DNA of 64,000 nucleotides, taken from positions 4,216,001 to 4,280,000 of the forward strand of contig CM070723.1 in assembly GCA_036346275.1 (NCBI GenBank), in the 5' to 3' direction. Shown here one piece after another: positions 22,051-32,139 of this stretch (positions are counted from its first letter, which is position 1; each line of letters begins with the position of its first letter). A model generated the notes under the pieces. That model was not told the origin of the DNA and searched no databases. It saw only the letters and a program-made list of their open reading frames with translations. The translations under genes and the position numbers were made by a program. The DNA is from Otatea glauca (lineage: Eukaryota; Streptophyta; Magnoliopsida; Poales; Poaceae).

Positions 22051-22323
22051 CTCAAGGCCTTGTCCTAGGAGCGGCTGGGCTTAGGCTTGGGCTTTAGCTT
22101 TGCCTTTTCGGGCTAGGCTATCTGACCCCAATAGGGGCTGCAATGTTTAATGGGCTACAGTTTTTCTTTACTACCCTTAAAAGGTGGTTCTTCTGTTTGT
22201 ATTTCTTTTTTTTTTCTCTTATCTCATCTAAGGATTACATCTTTATATGTAGGTCTTTTTAAAACCTTTAACAAAAAACAGAAAAAAATATCCCTCTTCT
22301 CTACTCACCTCACATAAGAATTA
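22051..22323. other. Flank of the hAT insertion, possibly old distal promoter of the complex I gene
   Basis: Contains several AGCCCA/TGGGCT-type sextets near 22068-22155. These resemble site II elements reported in promoters of plant nuclear genes for mitochondrial proteins. That assignment is inference only. No ORF. Confidence 0.25.
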
Positions 22324-22840
22324 CTAGAAATTTATGCGCGGCGTGCCACGCCGCGGGCATCGCTGTCCACGCTAGAAAATCGACAAAACGCGCGATTGGC
22401 GCTCCACACACGAGTAAATCGAGAAAACGCGCGAAAAAGATATAAAAATAAGCCTGTGTTTTTCGCAAAAGGGCTTAAGCGTAATGCTAGAAAAAGCGGA
22501 AAAAGTACATAAATGCAATGCATTTTTTTTTAAAAAAAAGATATGTTTTTTTCTTAAAAAAAGGACCTGAACGTAATTTCGATTTTCCTAAAAAGGACCC
22601 GAGCACTACTCCTAAAAATGCTAAAAGGGCACGGACGTAATTTATAATCTTTTTTTGGGAAAAGGACTCAATCGTAATATATTTTCCTGAAAAGGACCTA
22701 TCCGTAATGTTTTTTAACAAAAGGACCCGGATGTAAAAAAAAATTGGCCAGCTCGGCTCGAGCCGCGAGCCGAGCCGGCCCCCTCCCGGCTCAAAACGTC
22801 CTCAGCGCAGGGATTCTGCAATCTATAGTGTAGGTAGTAT
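22324..22840 (-). mobile_element. Small non-autonomous Helitron (copy B)
   Basis: Read on the minus strand, the 3' end is the hairpin CGCGGCGTGGCACGCCGCG, then CATAAATTT and CTAG (plus-strand 22324-22327), next to a host T (plus-strand a at 22323). The 5' side near 22840 reads ATACTACCTACACTATAG on the minus strand, like copy A at 1785. The body again carries 'aaaggacc...cgtaatt' blocks. No coding capacity. Confidence 0.7.
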
Positions 22841-23330
22841 GTGCTAACACGTGAGTATTTCTAAAAAATTTCTAGCAAAAAATAGAAAAAACAATCTATT
22901 AACAAACAAATGCAATCTCTCTAAAAATTCTTTATTGACAAGTGCCGGAAGGTGGATCCAAATATCTATCCAAAACTAATTCGCAATATTATTACGATAC
23001 AGACTGTTTGTGTTCCGTTGTAAAGCACAGATATTCAGCTAGTTTTTTTAAAAAAAATAAAAAGGAAACGGAGGGTTACCTCTCACAAGAGGTAAGCGAT
23101 ACAAAGACCTCAGGAAAGCGTGTAGAAGAAAGAGGGAAGGATCATGAAGCTGATTACATTTAGGTTACTACTATTAGATTACTACACCAGATCAGGACCT
23201 GGTCGAGAGATTGCGCTGTTGGCACTCGCGACATATATAATTTGAAATGTTCACAAAAGAGACAGGCAGTGGCTTCCGTGTCCAAATCAATGTTGTCGAA
23301 GGCTTTCTTGTTGCGCTATGTTCCAAATGA
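22841..23330 (+). other. Intergenic DNA with a degenerate Helitron 3' end
   Basis: At 23013-23042 the sequence CCGTTGTAAAGCACAGATATTCAGCTAG followed by T is a mutated version of the terminus seen at 17961-17989. No matching 5' end was secured. The rest is AT-rich with one short ORF of no recognisable type. Confidence 0.4.
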
Positions 23331-23690
23331 TGATTTTTTTAATAATAAGTTTTTCAAATAATTTTACAAAAAATAATACTCTAAAAAAACAATTATAAAC
23401 TACACCTTTGTCGCTATTTCATTTGTCGACAGATGTCTATTGTATCACTAATTTATTTGGCAGATATTATTTTATCGCTGATTTATTTGGTCAATAGGCT
23501 CATTTGGATCAACGATAGAAGGCCGTTCACCGATTTATTTCACGACTGAGCTTCTACCTGTTACTAAATGAATTGATGACATAGTTTCTGTTACTAATTC
23601 ATTTGACGATAGAGGTATATTTTTGTATTTTTTAAGATATTATTTTTGTAAAATATTTTAGAAAAAACATTATTTTTTAAAAAAAAACCC
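23331..23690. mobile_element. MITE-like element related to the one in the EEP intron
   Basis: Inverted AT-rich ends (TTCAAATAATTTTACAAAAAA near 23355 against TTTTTGTAAAATATTTTAGAAA near 23646). The interior alternates 'cgctatttcatttgtcgacag' and 'ctaatttatttggc' blocks, as in 5098-5393. Confidence 0.5.
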
Positions 23691-24534
23691 AGATGATCCA
23701 GAGAGTAAGAAGCAGAGCAGTGTGCTTCCAGCGACTGGTCGGTAGGGGACCAAAGTTTGAAATTTTGTTTTCGGTTCAAATCTTGAAGGTGGGTAAAATC
23801 TAAAATTTTGGTGAAATCTCGAACAAAATCCGGTCAAAATTCAAAAAGCAAATTTGAAATCCAGAATTTTTGAAACAAACTTTCTGAAATTTTAGCAGAA
23901 ATTGCCGAAATCTCGATTAAATTCAACCGACTGAAAAATGGTCAAAACAATGTTAAAAAAAAATCTTTTTGGATTGTCCTGACACATCACTAATATTCTC
24001 ATAGAAAATTTAGGTGATTATCAAGTCTGAGAAATTTTTAAAAATTATGATAGTGTTACTATCTTGATAAAAGGCTGACCGACAAATTTCAACGGAATTA
24101 AAAATGGTGCAAACCACGTTATAATTTTTTGTGGATAGTCCTGACATACTAATAATATTATCATAAAATTTTTAGATGATGATAAGGCTTGAGAAATTTT
24201 CAAAAATTTGGACAGTGCTTTTGAAGGCTGACTTGCAAATTTTAACCGAATGAAAAATTGTTCAAACCACGTTAAATTTTTTTGAATTTTTTTATGGTCT
24301 TGATGCATCACTAATGTTCCAATATAAATTTTCAGATGATGATCAAGCTTAGGAATTTTCAAAAATTATGATAATGATAATGTCCTGATAAAAGCATTAC
24401 GGTGCTACATATATTGCTTCTATACATTTGATTGAGCAACCGAAACAATTTTACAATTTTTAAAACTTTTATAAAAGTGTGCTGAGGTAATGCTTAAGAT
24501 CCCCTAAAAATTTTGGATAATGATTGTCGGGGAT

Positions 24535-25413
24535 CGGTACTCTCGCCACGTGTAAGCATCCCCGGGCCTCGTGGTAGCTTTCCATAGCCCAAGGGGCTCA
24601 CCCCCGACCTAGATGATGCCCCCCGTGGTCGGGCTCGGGGCCAGCAAGCTCGAGCTCGGGCACCTCCGCAAGGGTAGACACCTTCGACCTCGACGCCTCG
24701 ACCTTGACCTCGACGCCCCCGCGGGCGCAAAGGAAAGGGACATCTGTAACATTTCTATTTTTATCTTATGTAAGACTCTCTCCTGCGTATAAATCAGCAC
24801 CCTACCTGCTCCTGCGTGGGAACTAGGGTTCAACAGCTCCCGTCAAAGAGCTCAACAACTCCCGTCAGAAGCTCAACAACTCCCGTCAAAATCTCAACAA
24901 CTCCCATTAGACTCCTCTACGGCTAGCAACGACTTCCGAGCCCCCGTCAAATCGCCACGGGCTCCTGACGTCGGTCTCGGGACCAAGCAGCAAAGGTTTC
25001 CCGAGGGCTACAAAAGTAGTAGGTCACCCCAACAGAAGAACGGGAGAAAACAGAAAAACAGGAGAACAACAGAACATCAATAAGACAGAAAAACAGGAGA
25101 CAAGGGCAACCCCTGACTCGCGACACCAACAACGAAGAACGGCGCGGCCCCCTGCTCTTGCTCGGGCCCCGTCCTTGTACTCTTCCACAGAGCCGCTAAT
25201 ACACCCTTAGCCTCAGAGTGAAATTGAAGTAGAGTTATTACCCGACCTTGAGGGCTCGAACCAGTATAAATCCCCGTGTCCGACATCCTTTCTTGGACGA
25301 CTTCCCAGCGACGCCTGAAGCCCTCGAACGAGCGCGACCTCGGGTCCCGCTCCCGAGCAGACACCTCGCTCCCTCTTTCTTTTTTCTGCGGTTGACGGTC
25401 CCGATCGTCGACA
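24535..25413. mobile_element. Solo LTR (Ty3-gypsy type)
   Basis: The 879-bp sequence starts TGTCGGGGATCG and ends CGATCGTCGACA, giving TG...CA ends with a short inverted terminal pair. It is flanked by a perfect 5-bp target duplication ATGAT (24530-24534 and 25414-25418). No internal retrotransposon domains adjoin it, so it arose by LTR-LTR recombination. It contains a CTCAACAACTCCCGTCA short tandem repeat (24850-24910). It lies inside the left arm of the foldback element and so is younger than it. Confidence 0.9.
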
Positions 25414-25924
25414 ATGATCATACTCAAGAGTATTTATAAAATTCTGACACATTTACTTTCTCAGTTACGTTCATTCTGTTATTGAATTTTTAAATAAAAC
25501 AAATGGAGTTCAAATATTAAAAAAAATTATGTATGATCCTAGACTATTAAATATGGTACTATAAATTTATCAAAAAATGATCAAGCATTCCGATTTTATA
25601 AAAACTTCACAGTATTTTTATTAAACGTCTCAAAAAATTGGTTTTTCAAGAAATTTTCATGGGCAGTGACTTTCTTAAGGGTTATTAACCCAAATCCGGT
25701 CGTCAAAAGTCAAAATATCCGAGATTTCGGGGAAATTTGCTAAAACACTGTAGTGTTTTGATATTTTTTTTATTTTTTTATTCGACCGGGATTTTGAATA
25801 TTGTCCTAAACCGAAATCCAAAATCTCGAACAAAACTTCTGAAATTTAGCTGGGATTTTGAACTATACAGGGGTCGTGCTTGGCAACATCGTGGCATCGG
25901 GACTCCAGGTCGTGGATACTGTTC

Positions 25925-26050
25925 GAATAAGAGGGGAGCTCCAAGTGGAGGGACACGAGAGGAACAGGTCATCGATGCTCTCCTCAACTCCATGGCAGAA
26001 AGGGCAGTCATTGCTGAACACCCAACCAAGCTTGCAGAGAAAAGGTTTGG
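25925..26050 (-). pseudogene. LINE reverse-transcriptase zinc-finger (zf-RVT) fragment
   Basis: On the minus strand an open stretch contains CPFCHGVEESIDDLFLSCP, followed by T and W. This is the C-x2-C-H...E-x2-DxLFLxCPxxW signature of the zinc-binding tail of plant non-LTR retrotransposons. Only this piece is present. It lies between the arms of the foldback element, so it was probably captured or inserted there. Confidence 0.75.
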
Positions 26051-26229
26051 TTCGAGTTTTGTGGTGGCAGAGAAACCAAAAGAATATTTAGACCTTTTTT
26101 TTGGCGCAAAACTGTCTCGATTGAATTTCGAAATGATCACTGTTCTGACCCTTTTTGTCATCAAAAATGCAAATCTAGGTTCTTTCCTATCGGATTTGTA
26201 AATATAGTCCCCTCCACCATGCTCCACAT

Positions 26230-27200
26230 TCCTGGCTACGTAAGCTGGCGTGGCGCTCCACGGGAGCGTGTGCTGTCACAGTAGAAGAGCGCGGGAGCGG
26301 GTTTGAGAGGCTAGATTTGCAATTCTGACAAGAAGTAAGCTAGCTTTGCAATTTCGATGGTAAGAAAGGCTAGAATAGTGATCATTTCTTGAATTCCTAT
26401 AGAGAAGGCTGCAACTAGTACTGTGTATCTTCCGATAAACTGAGCTCGCTTTCAATCCTTCACTGTCCCCCAGGTTAAGGTTATTTGATCATTGTTCTCA
26501 CTAAGGAAGTCAAGCGTGATATGTTCATGCACGATCGCCCATTCCAGAGTCGCCTGAGCCGAGAGACGTGGCTAGGGTTCAAGCTGAAGCGTGCTTGTCG
26601 TCAGCGCCTCTACCGCCGTTCGAGAGGTTTTGATGCAGTGAGAGTAGATGGCTGGGAAGGCTTGAGCAAGCGGCCATGATCCTTTTTATGAACGTAATTT
26701 TGTAAAACTAGTTCTATTCTTGACTGCGAAAGTGTTGAGAGACAACATATGTCACCTGTCACGCTCTCGCACCGTGGAAGAAGACGTCTAGTTTTGATTG
26801 CTCGATAAGCCTATTGATCAGAGGTAGAGGTAGAGGTAGAGGTGGATGGTGCAAACGGAGGATTGAAGTTGGTACTTTCAGGAATAGAAAATAAGATGCA
26901 TAATTTTTTTTTTACTTTGTCACGGACTAAAATATCATGTTTATGTATTTATCATATCTACCATGATATTTTTCTAACTTCACAGTTGTATGTCTTAGGG
27001 TCTGTTTGGGAGAGCTGTAGCTTTTTTTGGCTTTCTAAGCTGAAAAACGGTCGTAACTTTTTTTTCAAAAATTGGCCAGGAGCTCTAGCATTCATTATAA
27101 AAGAAGAAGAACAATGGAACTACAAACGCACACTCACACCCGCATCACATGCACTTGCACTCGACTCTACGCGTGCCCATGTCGAGCCAAGGTTAAAAAA
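26230..27200. other. Interior of the foldback element, nothing coding recognised
   Basis: Contains a short GAGGTA hexamer run (26820-26845) and, near 26998, a hAT-MITE-like start GGGTCTGTTTGGGAGAGC. One ORF at 26485-26679 has no recognisable domain. Confidence 0.3.
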
Positions 27201-28670
27201 CTGTTGAAATCTAAGAAGTCTCGGGCGAGATTTCGGATTCCGGTCGTGGACAGGATTCTAAATCCCTAGCGGGTAATTTTTTTAATTGCTACAGTATTTT
27301 TTGGAAAAATTCGGCAAGATTTCGCAAAATCTAGCCTAAATCTCGGGGTTTTTTTACCGATGTTTGATTTTTTATGGCCAGATTTGATCGGATTCGGTCC
27401 AATAACTCTTAAGAAAGTTATCTTCCATGAAAATTTATTGAAAAACCAAAATTTTGAGAGGTTTTAAAATTTTGATAGAAATATTGTCAGATTTTTATAA
27501 AACATTCTAAGCTTGATAATGATCTAAAAAATTTATGGTACTATATTTAGTAGTTTAGTAGCATAAAGAAAAAAATTCAAAATAATTTAATTTCATTTGT
27601 TATATTTAAAACATTAAGAAAAGAATGAACATAATTGGGACAGTAATCTTGTTAGAATTTTATAAATTTGCTCTAGTGTGATCATGATCCAAAATTTTTA
27701 TGAGAGTTTAAGAATTGCCTCGATACCATTATCCAATTTTTCTTAAAAAATCAAATTTTTTTGTTTGCTCAGTCAAATCTATGTAAGCATTAAACTTCAT
27801 TTATTATATTTCAAAAAATAAAAAACAGAAAGAATATAAATGGTACAAGGCCCTTGTAAGAATTTTATAAATTAAATGGAATGTGATAATGATTCAAAAT
27901 TTTTATGAGATATTAATCATTTACTTAGCACCCTTCTGTAAAATGTTTAAAACTTCTAAACCTTTTTTTATTACTAAAGCAAATCTATGTATTAATCATC
28001 AGGTTTTTATCACGACGTAGCGGTGTCAGAATTTTTGATTTTTTTTATGCTTTATCACCATCTAATTTTTTTATATAAATATTAATGATACTTTAGGACC
28101 ATCCACAAAAAAATTCAAAATTTTCTAACGTGGTTTGAATTTTTTTTTCATCTGGTTGAAGTTTGCCGTTAAGGTTTTTAACATGACAGTAGTACTTTCT
28201 GAATTTTTAGGAGAATATTAGTGATACATCATTAGTGATATTAGTGATACATCATAACCATACACAAAAAAATCCAAAATTTTCTAACTTAGATTGTACC
28301 ATTTTTCATTCGATTAAAACTTGTTGGTCAGCGTTTTATCACGATAATAGCAATGTTCAAATTTTGAAAAATTCTTCAGGCTTAACAATAATCTGAAATT
28401 TTAATGGGAACATAAATGATGTGTCAGGATACTCCAAAAAAATCAATGTTGTTTGAGCTACTTTTCGCTCGGTACAAAATCACCCAAATCTCGTCGAGAT
28501 TTCGGGAATTTGGCCGAAATTTTGGTTTTCTCGGTGCAAAAAAATCGGATTGAATTTTTGTTTTTTTTTTATTATGTTTACTTTTTGTCCGATATTCTGA
28601 GATCTCGGCGAGATTTCGGATTTCGACCATCTCCGAGATGCCATCCGAAAACAAGATTTCAAACCTTGTG

Positions 28671-29134
28671 TTGAGCTGCGCTCAAACGCGGGCGGGTTGG
28701 GCACACGCCGCGCGCTCCAACCAACCGAGCAACAGTTTGCCCTTAGATGTAGCTTTTTATAAGAGATTGTTTGATAAATAGCTAATTTCCCTCAGCAATA
28801 AGCTACAAAAGCAGATCTAGCTCAGTTTTCAGTTTTTGGCTTTTGCTAGTTATATATGGCTTCTAGTTTATGTCAAAAACTGCTTAAAAGCTGAACTGTT
28901 TGGAGATCTTGTTGTCTTTTTAAAAATTGAAGGTGGCTTAGACCCCAAACATGACATTATAGCGTCCGTCGACTTAATACCCACTTGTCACCAACGTAGC
29001 CTCTCGAAATTCTAGAAAAACACTAACCAGCTTAACATTGGAATATGTATTGTTAATGCATGTGGTTTGTAAATAGAGGCGCACAAAGTAGTGAATGTAG
29101 GAATTGAACCACAATTGTGAGACCTTCGTATTTA
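28671..29134. other. Intergenic DNA between transposons
   Basis: Holds a stretch rich in 'agcta'/'tagct' (28750-28910) resembling a decayed hAT-type MITE. No ORF or boundary could be fixed. Confidence 0.3.
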
Positions 29135-29803
29135 CTAGCATGGGTCACGCAGCAATAAAATTTCGGTGTGTGATCCTGTGACGTGCGAAATTTGAAAAAT
29201 TCGTTTGTGCGACGCTGAGCCGTGTGAAATCTGGTCCGACGGATATTCCTGAAAAAAACGTGTAACTTCAGTTTTCTATTTTTTTTTAAAAAAAAAGGCT
29301 GTTAAGAGCCGTCGGCGAATCCGTGGATTTTTTTTTTGAGAAAACCGCGAAGGGATTTAAACATTATATAGTTTTTTTTGCGTAATTTTGGTTTTCGTGT
29401 TTGTTTTTTAAAAAATATGTGTCGGTAGGACTCGTTGGCGAATCTGTGGAGTGCTATAAACCTTCGGCGAATATGTGTGTTTTTTTTGAAAAAACCGCAG
29501 ACGTATTTTTTTGTTTTTTAGGTCCATTCTGCAAAAATCTAGTGAGAGGAGCTAGACGTAAACCGTAGAGGGACCAAAACGTAATTCTATTTTTTTAGGT
29601 CCATTCTACTAAAAACCATCGGAGGACTCGAACGTAAACTACGTAGGGACCTAAACGTAATTTCTTTTTTCATGTCCTTTGTGCGAAAAAAAAACGATCA
29701 GAGGACCAAAACGCGAATTCGATTTTTTCGAAGGTTTTTTTTTGCAAAGTCGCTAACATGGCTTCCTTGCCTGCGCGCAGATTCTCTCGGTAGAGTATAT
29801 AGA
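29135..29803 (-). mobile_element. Probable small Helitron (copy C)
   Basis: On the minus strand it starts TCTATATACTCTACCGAGAG after an A (plus-strand t at 29804) and ends CATGCTAG beside a host T (plus-strand a at 29134). The body shares the 'ggacctaaacgtaatt' block repeats with copies A and B. The 3' hairpin is weak, so confidence is lower. Confidence 0.45.
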
Positions 29804-31339
29804 TATATAGATTTCTATACATCAATCTACACCTAAGAACTATAGCTATTATTACCAATCTATACTGATTCGTCCGCAAACCCATCTAAACCAAAAGTAC
29901 CATTCCGTAAAAAAAACACATGTACCGATTAATATTTGTTTTACCTTATAGCATCGATTATATATTTGAAAGGATTGCTTTATCCGATCGCCAGTGAACC
30001 GACAATATTAAATAGCCTATATTTTGCTTACCATTTGACTGTTAAAATCCCATCTACTGCATTTTCATCGTTGCCATGTCAACATACTATTACTTCACTA
30101 GTATAGTGCTCTGTCTTTCGATTTTTTTTTTCCAGCACGTAATATATGGTCTTTTTCTTTTCTAGAACATTTATTTCCTTTTCCTTAATTCCAGGATATT
30201 TGTTTCCTTTTCCTTGAGATGATGCTGGAGGTGGGGGGAGATCTGTTGTGGGCCACAGGGATAAGTTAGACACATTAAACAATGGCCATCGGATGTGGGT
30301 GAGTAAAGCTGAGGAAAGATCTGAGAGGTTAATTTTGATGGAGGCAAGTTTTTGGAACGTTTCGTTGGATGCATGAAGGTTGGACCATCACTAGTGGGGT
30401 GCATTATTTGGGGTGGACGTAGAAAAGAATACTTAGATGCATTGTAAAGGAATATAGATGAGTGTCCAATCCTATGTAGCAAACGACTACACACTATATA
30501 GCGAACCAGGAAGATAACAGCGTATATCGCATGATTATTGCATATCTTCAGGCCACGTAATCTCATAAATATATATAATGAGGAAGCCTTCTAAACCCTA
30601 AAATTCGTTTTTAACAAATTTAACTCACTTGAAAGCAGTAAATGCCTCTCTCAACCTATTAAGGCATATCCTTAGCTCAGGCAGCATCCGCTCCCGAAAT
30701 GTTCTAATTTGCGAAACTAGCCTCCTTAACGAGCTCGGAATGTGCAACAAGCGACACGAATCAACTGCCACATCAAGGGAGCTTGGCAGTCACCTACGGA
30801 GGACCGATTGCTAGAAGCACCATACACAGTGATTAAATAAGAAAATCGATTAACTAGCGATTTAGTTAAGTGGCTAATTAAGTAGTACGATTAAATTAGT
30901 GATTAACTGGTGAATTTGATTCTTGCTGCAGAAGGGGAGCTCGGGAGGAATTTTGATGCGGCAGGTGCCTCGTGAGGACCAAATCTACATATAATTTCGA
31001 AAGAGGCTATATTTGAAAGAAAGAAAAAGTTTGTAAAGAGCTAAAAAGAAAATAAAAATCTACAATGAGTGGCCACCTGTACAAAGTTTTTTTTGAGGGG
31101 GTAAAAGGGGATGCACACAACCCACATACACTACACTCACGCCACCACACACACATGCAAGAGTGTGTGTCCTCTACACGTGCAAGGTAATTAATTAGAG
31201 GCTCTACGATCTCCTTGGTATAGGAACACGTTGTCACATGTAACATGCAAGCGCGTGTACCAATTTCTCTTATTTGATGAGCACCTGAATTGGAACCGGA
31301 CAAGAGCCTGCTCATAACGATCACTGTTTTGGTCTCCTC
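29804..31339. other. Intergenic DNA, no gene recognised
   Basis: Only short ORFs without domains. A segment near 30978-31030 resembles the right TIR of the element at 8335-9009. A CA-rich stretch (31110-31165) is simple sequence. Confidence 0.35.
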
Positions 31340-31683
31340 CCATCTTTTTTGTGCAAAAATGGCGTTTTCCTGATTTTTTTTTGCAAAACTAGCCTTTTAG
31401 TCACCGCGGAAGGTACCTTCCGCGTTCCCCCTCCTCGGCACCAGCCTTCCAGCACACCGCTCACCAGTAGGGGCGGGCATTTGATAAATTCGGTTTTATC
31501 GGGTTGGTTTAAAAAAAATCGGTTTTTGGGAACTGTAAATCGAATCGAACTGAACAAATTCAAAAACCGAACCGAATTAACCAAACAAATTCGGTTTGGT
31601 TAATCCAGTTTTTTGGTAAATCCAGTCGAAGAGTTCGGAACAAATCTAGAACACAAGAGAGGAGGGGAGACCAGATCGCATCA

Positions 31684-31903
31684 ATGGCGCTTAGCCTCCA
31701 CAGAAGCAGCTCAGTAAGCACCATTAAATTGGCATCCCCTCCACACTCTCTCTCTAACAACGAAAATGAACAATGAGATCTAGATCTGATCGTGCGGATG
31801 CTGCACCTGAACCAGCCGCCGCCGCAGGTTGATGACAGCGGCGAGGGGGAGGTGTACAAGATCCTGGTGATGGACGCCTTCTGCCTGGCGCTCCTGCTGC
31901 TAC
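31684..31903 (+). pseudogene. Captured 5' fragment of a SLY1-like (SEC1-family) gene
   Basis: ATG at 31684 opens MALSLHR..., followed by a GT donor near 31714 (TCA|GTAAGC). A second exon-like stretch (about 31792-31903) reads VRMLHLNQP and later EVYKILVMDAFC. From memory, SLY1-type Sec1/Munc18 proteins begin MAL-LR-KQ and continue with RMLNLNQP...EVYKILIYDRFC, so both pieces match in order. The copy is frameshifted/altered and cut off at the palindrome bordering the gypsy element. SLY1 itself acts in ER-Golgi SNARE fusion; this fragment cannot encode it. Confidence 0.6.
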
Positions 31904-31976
31904 TACTGGTTCGGGCCGAATGTCCCTACTCCAGTGTTTGTAAAACTGGAGTAGGGACATTCGGCCCGAACCAGTA
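31904..31976. repeat. Perfect inverted repeat, 31-bp arms, at the gypsy 5' border
   Basis: The left arm 31904-31934 (TACTGGTTCGGGCCGAATG...) is the exact complement of the right arm 31946-31976, with an 11-bp spacer. The right arm is LTR sequence also found in the 3' LTR at about 44716-44746. The left arm is therefore an inverted LTR scrap marking a rearranged junction. Confidence 0.95.
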
Positions 31977-32139
31977 TACACCTTGGGCTCTCGAGTCTAA
32001 CCATTCAGGGAGTGGGAACGCGCGGCCCCTTAGACTTACAAATTTACTTGCCGGTGCTCGAAATGCCGACAGTTGGCGCGCCAGGTAGGGGCCTTCGTGC
32101 GTCTTCATCGACGTCTCCGGACTCCCGTTTGCCTCCCTG

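Larger units (their letters stand above)
23745..28670. mobile_element. Large foldback (inverted-repeat) element, MULE-like
   Basis: The left arm (from AAGTTTGAAATTTTGTTTTC at about 23754 through 24400) is the imperfect inverted complement of the right arm (28000 to GAAAACAAGATTTCAAACCTT at about 28667). Matching inner landmarks include CCTGACACATCA (left, 23978) and TGATGTGTCAGG (right, 28418), and 'caaaccacgtta' (left) with 'taacgtggtttg' (right). A second arm layer appears near 25730-25860 and 27190-27350. Within the arms there are ~140-bp diverged tandem units. The interior carries foreign fragments. Long TIRs plus cargo suggest a Mutator-like or foldback transposon; no transposase and no clear target duplication were found. 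Confidence 0.55.

Noticed and set aside
22290..22323. TCTCTACTCACC as a 5' end pairing with the degenerate 3' end at 23042, which would nest Helitron copy B inside another Helitron
   Set aside because: The base before TC is T rather than A and the rest does not match copy D; left as a possibility only.
25737..26201. 154-codon plus-strand ORF
   Set aside because: It lies opposite the LINE zinc-finger fragment, which is on the minus strand; the plus-strand translation shows no domain.
30095..30120. Possible further Helitron end (ACTAGTATAGTGC on plus, reading GCACTATACTAGT on minus)
   Set aside because: The CTAG|T border is present but no GC hairpin precedes it and no 5' partner was found.
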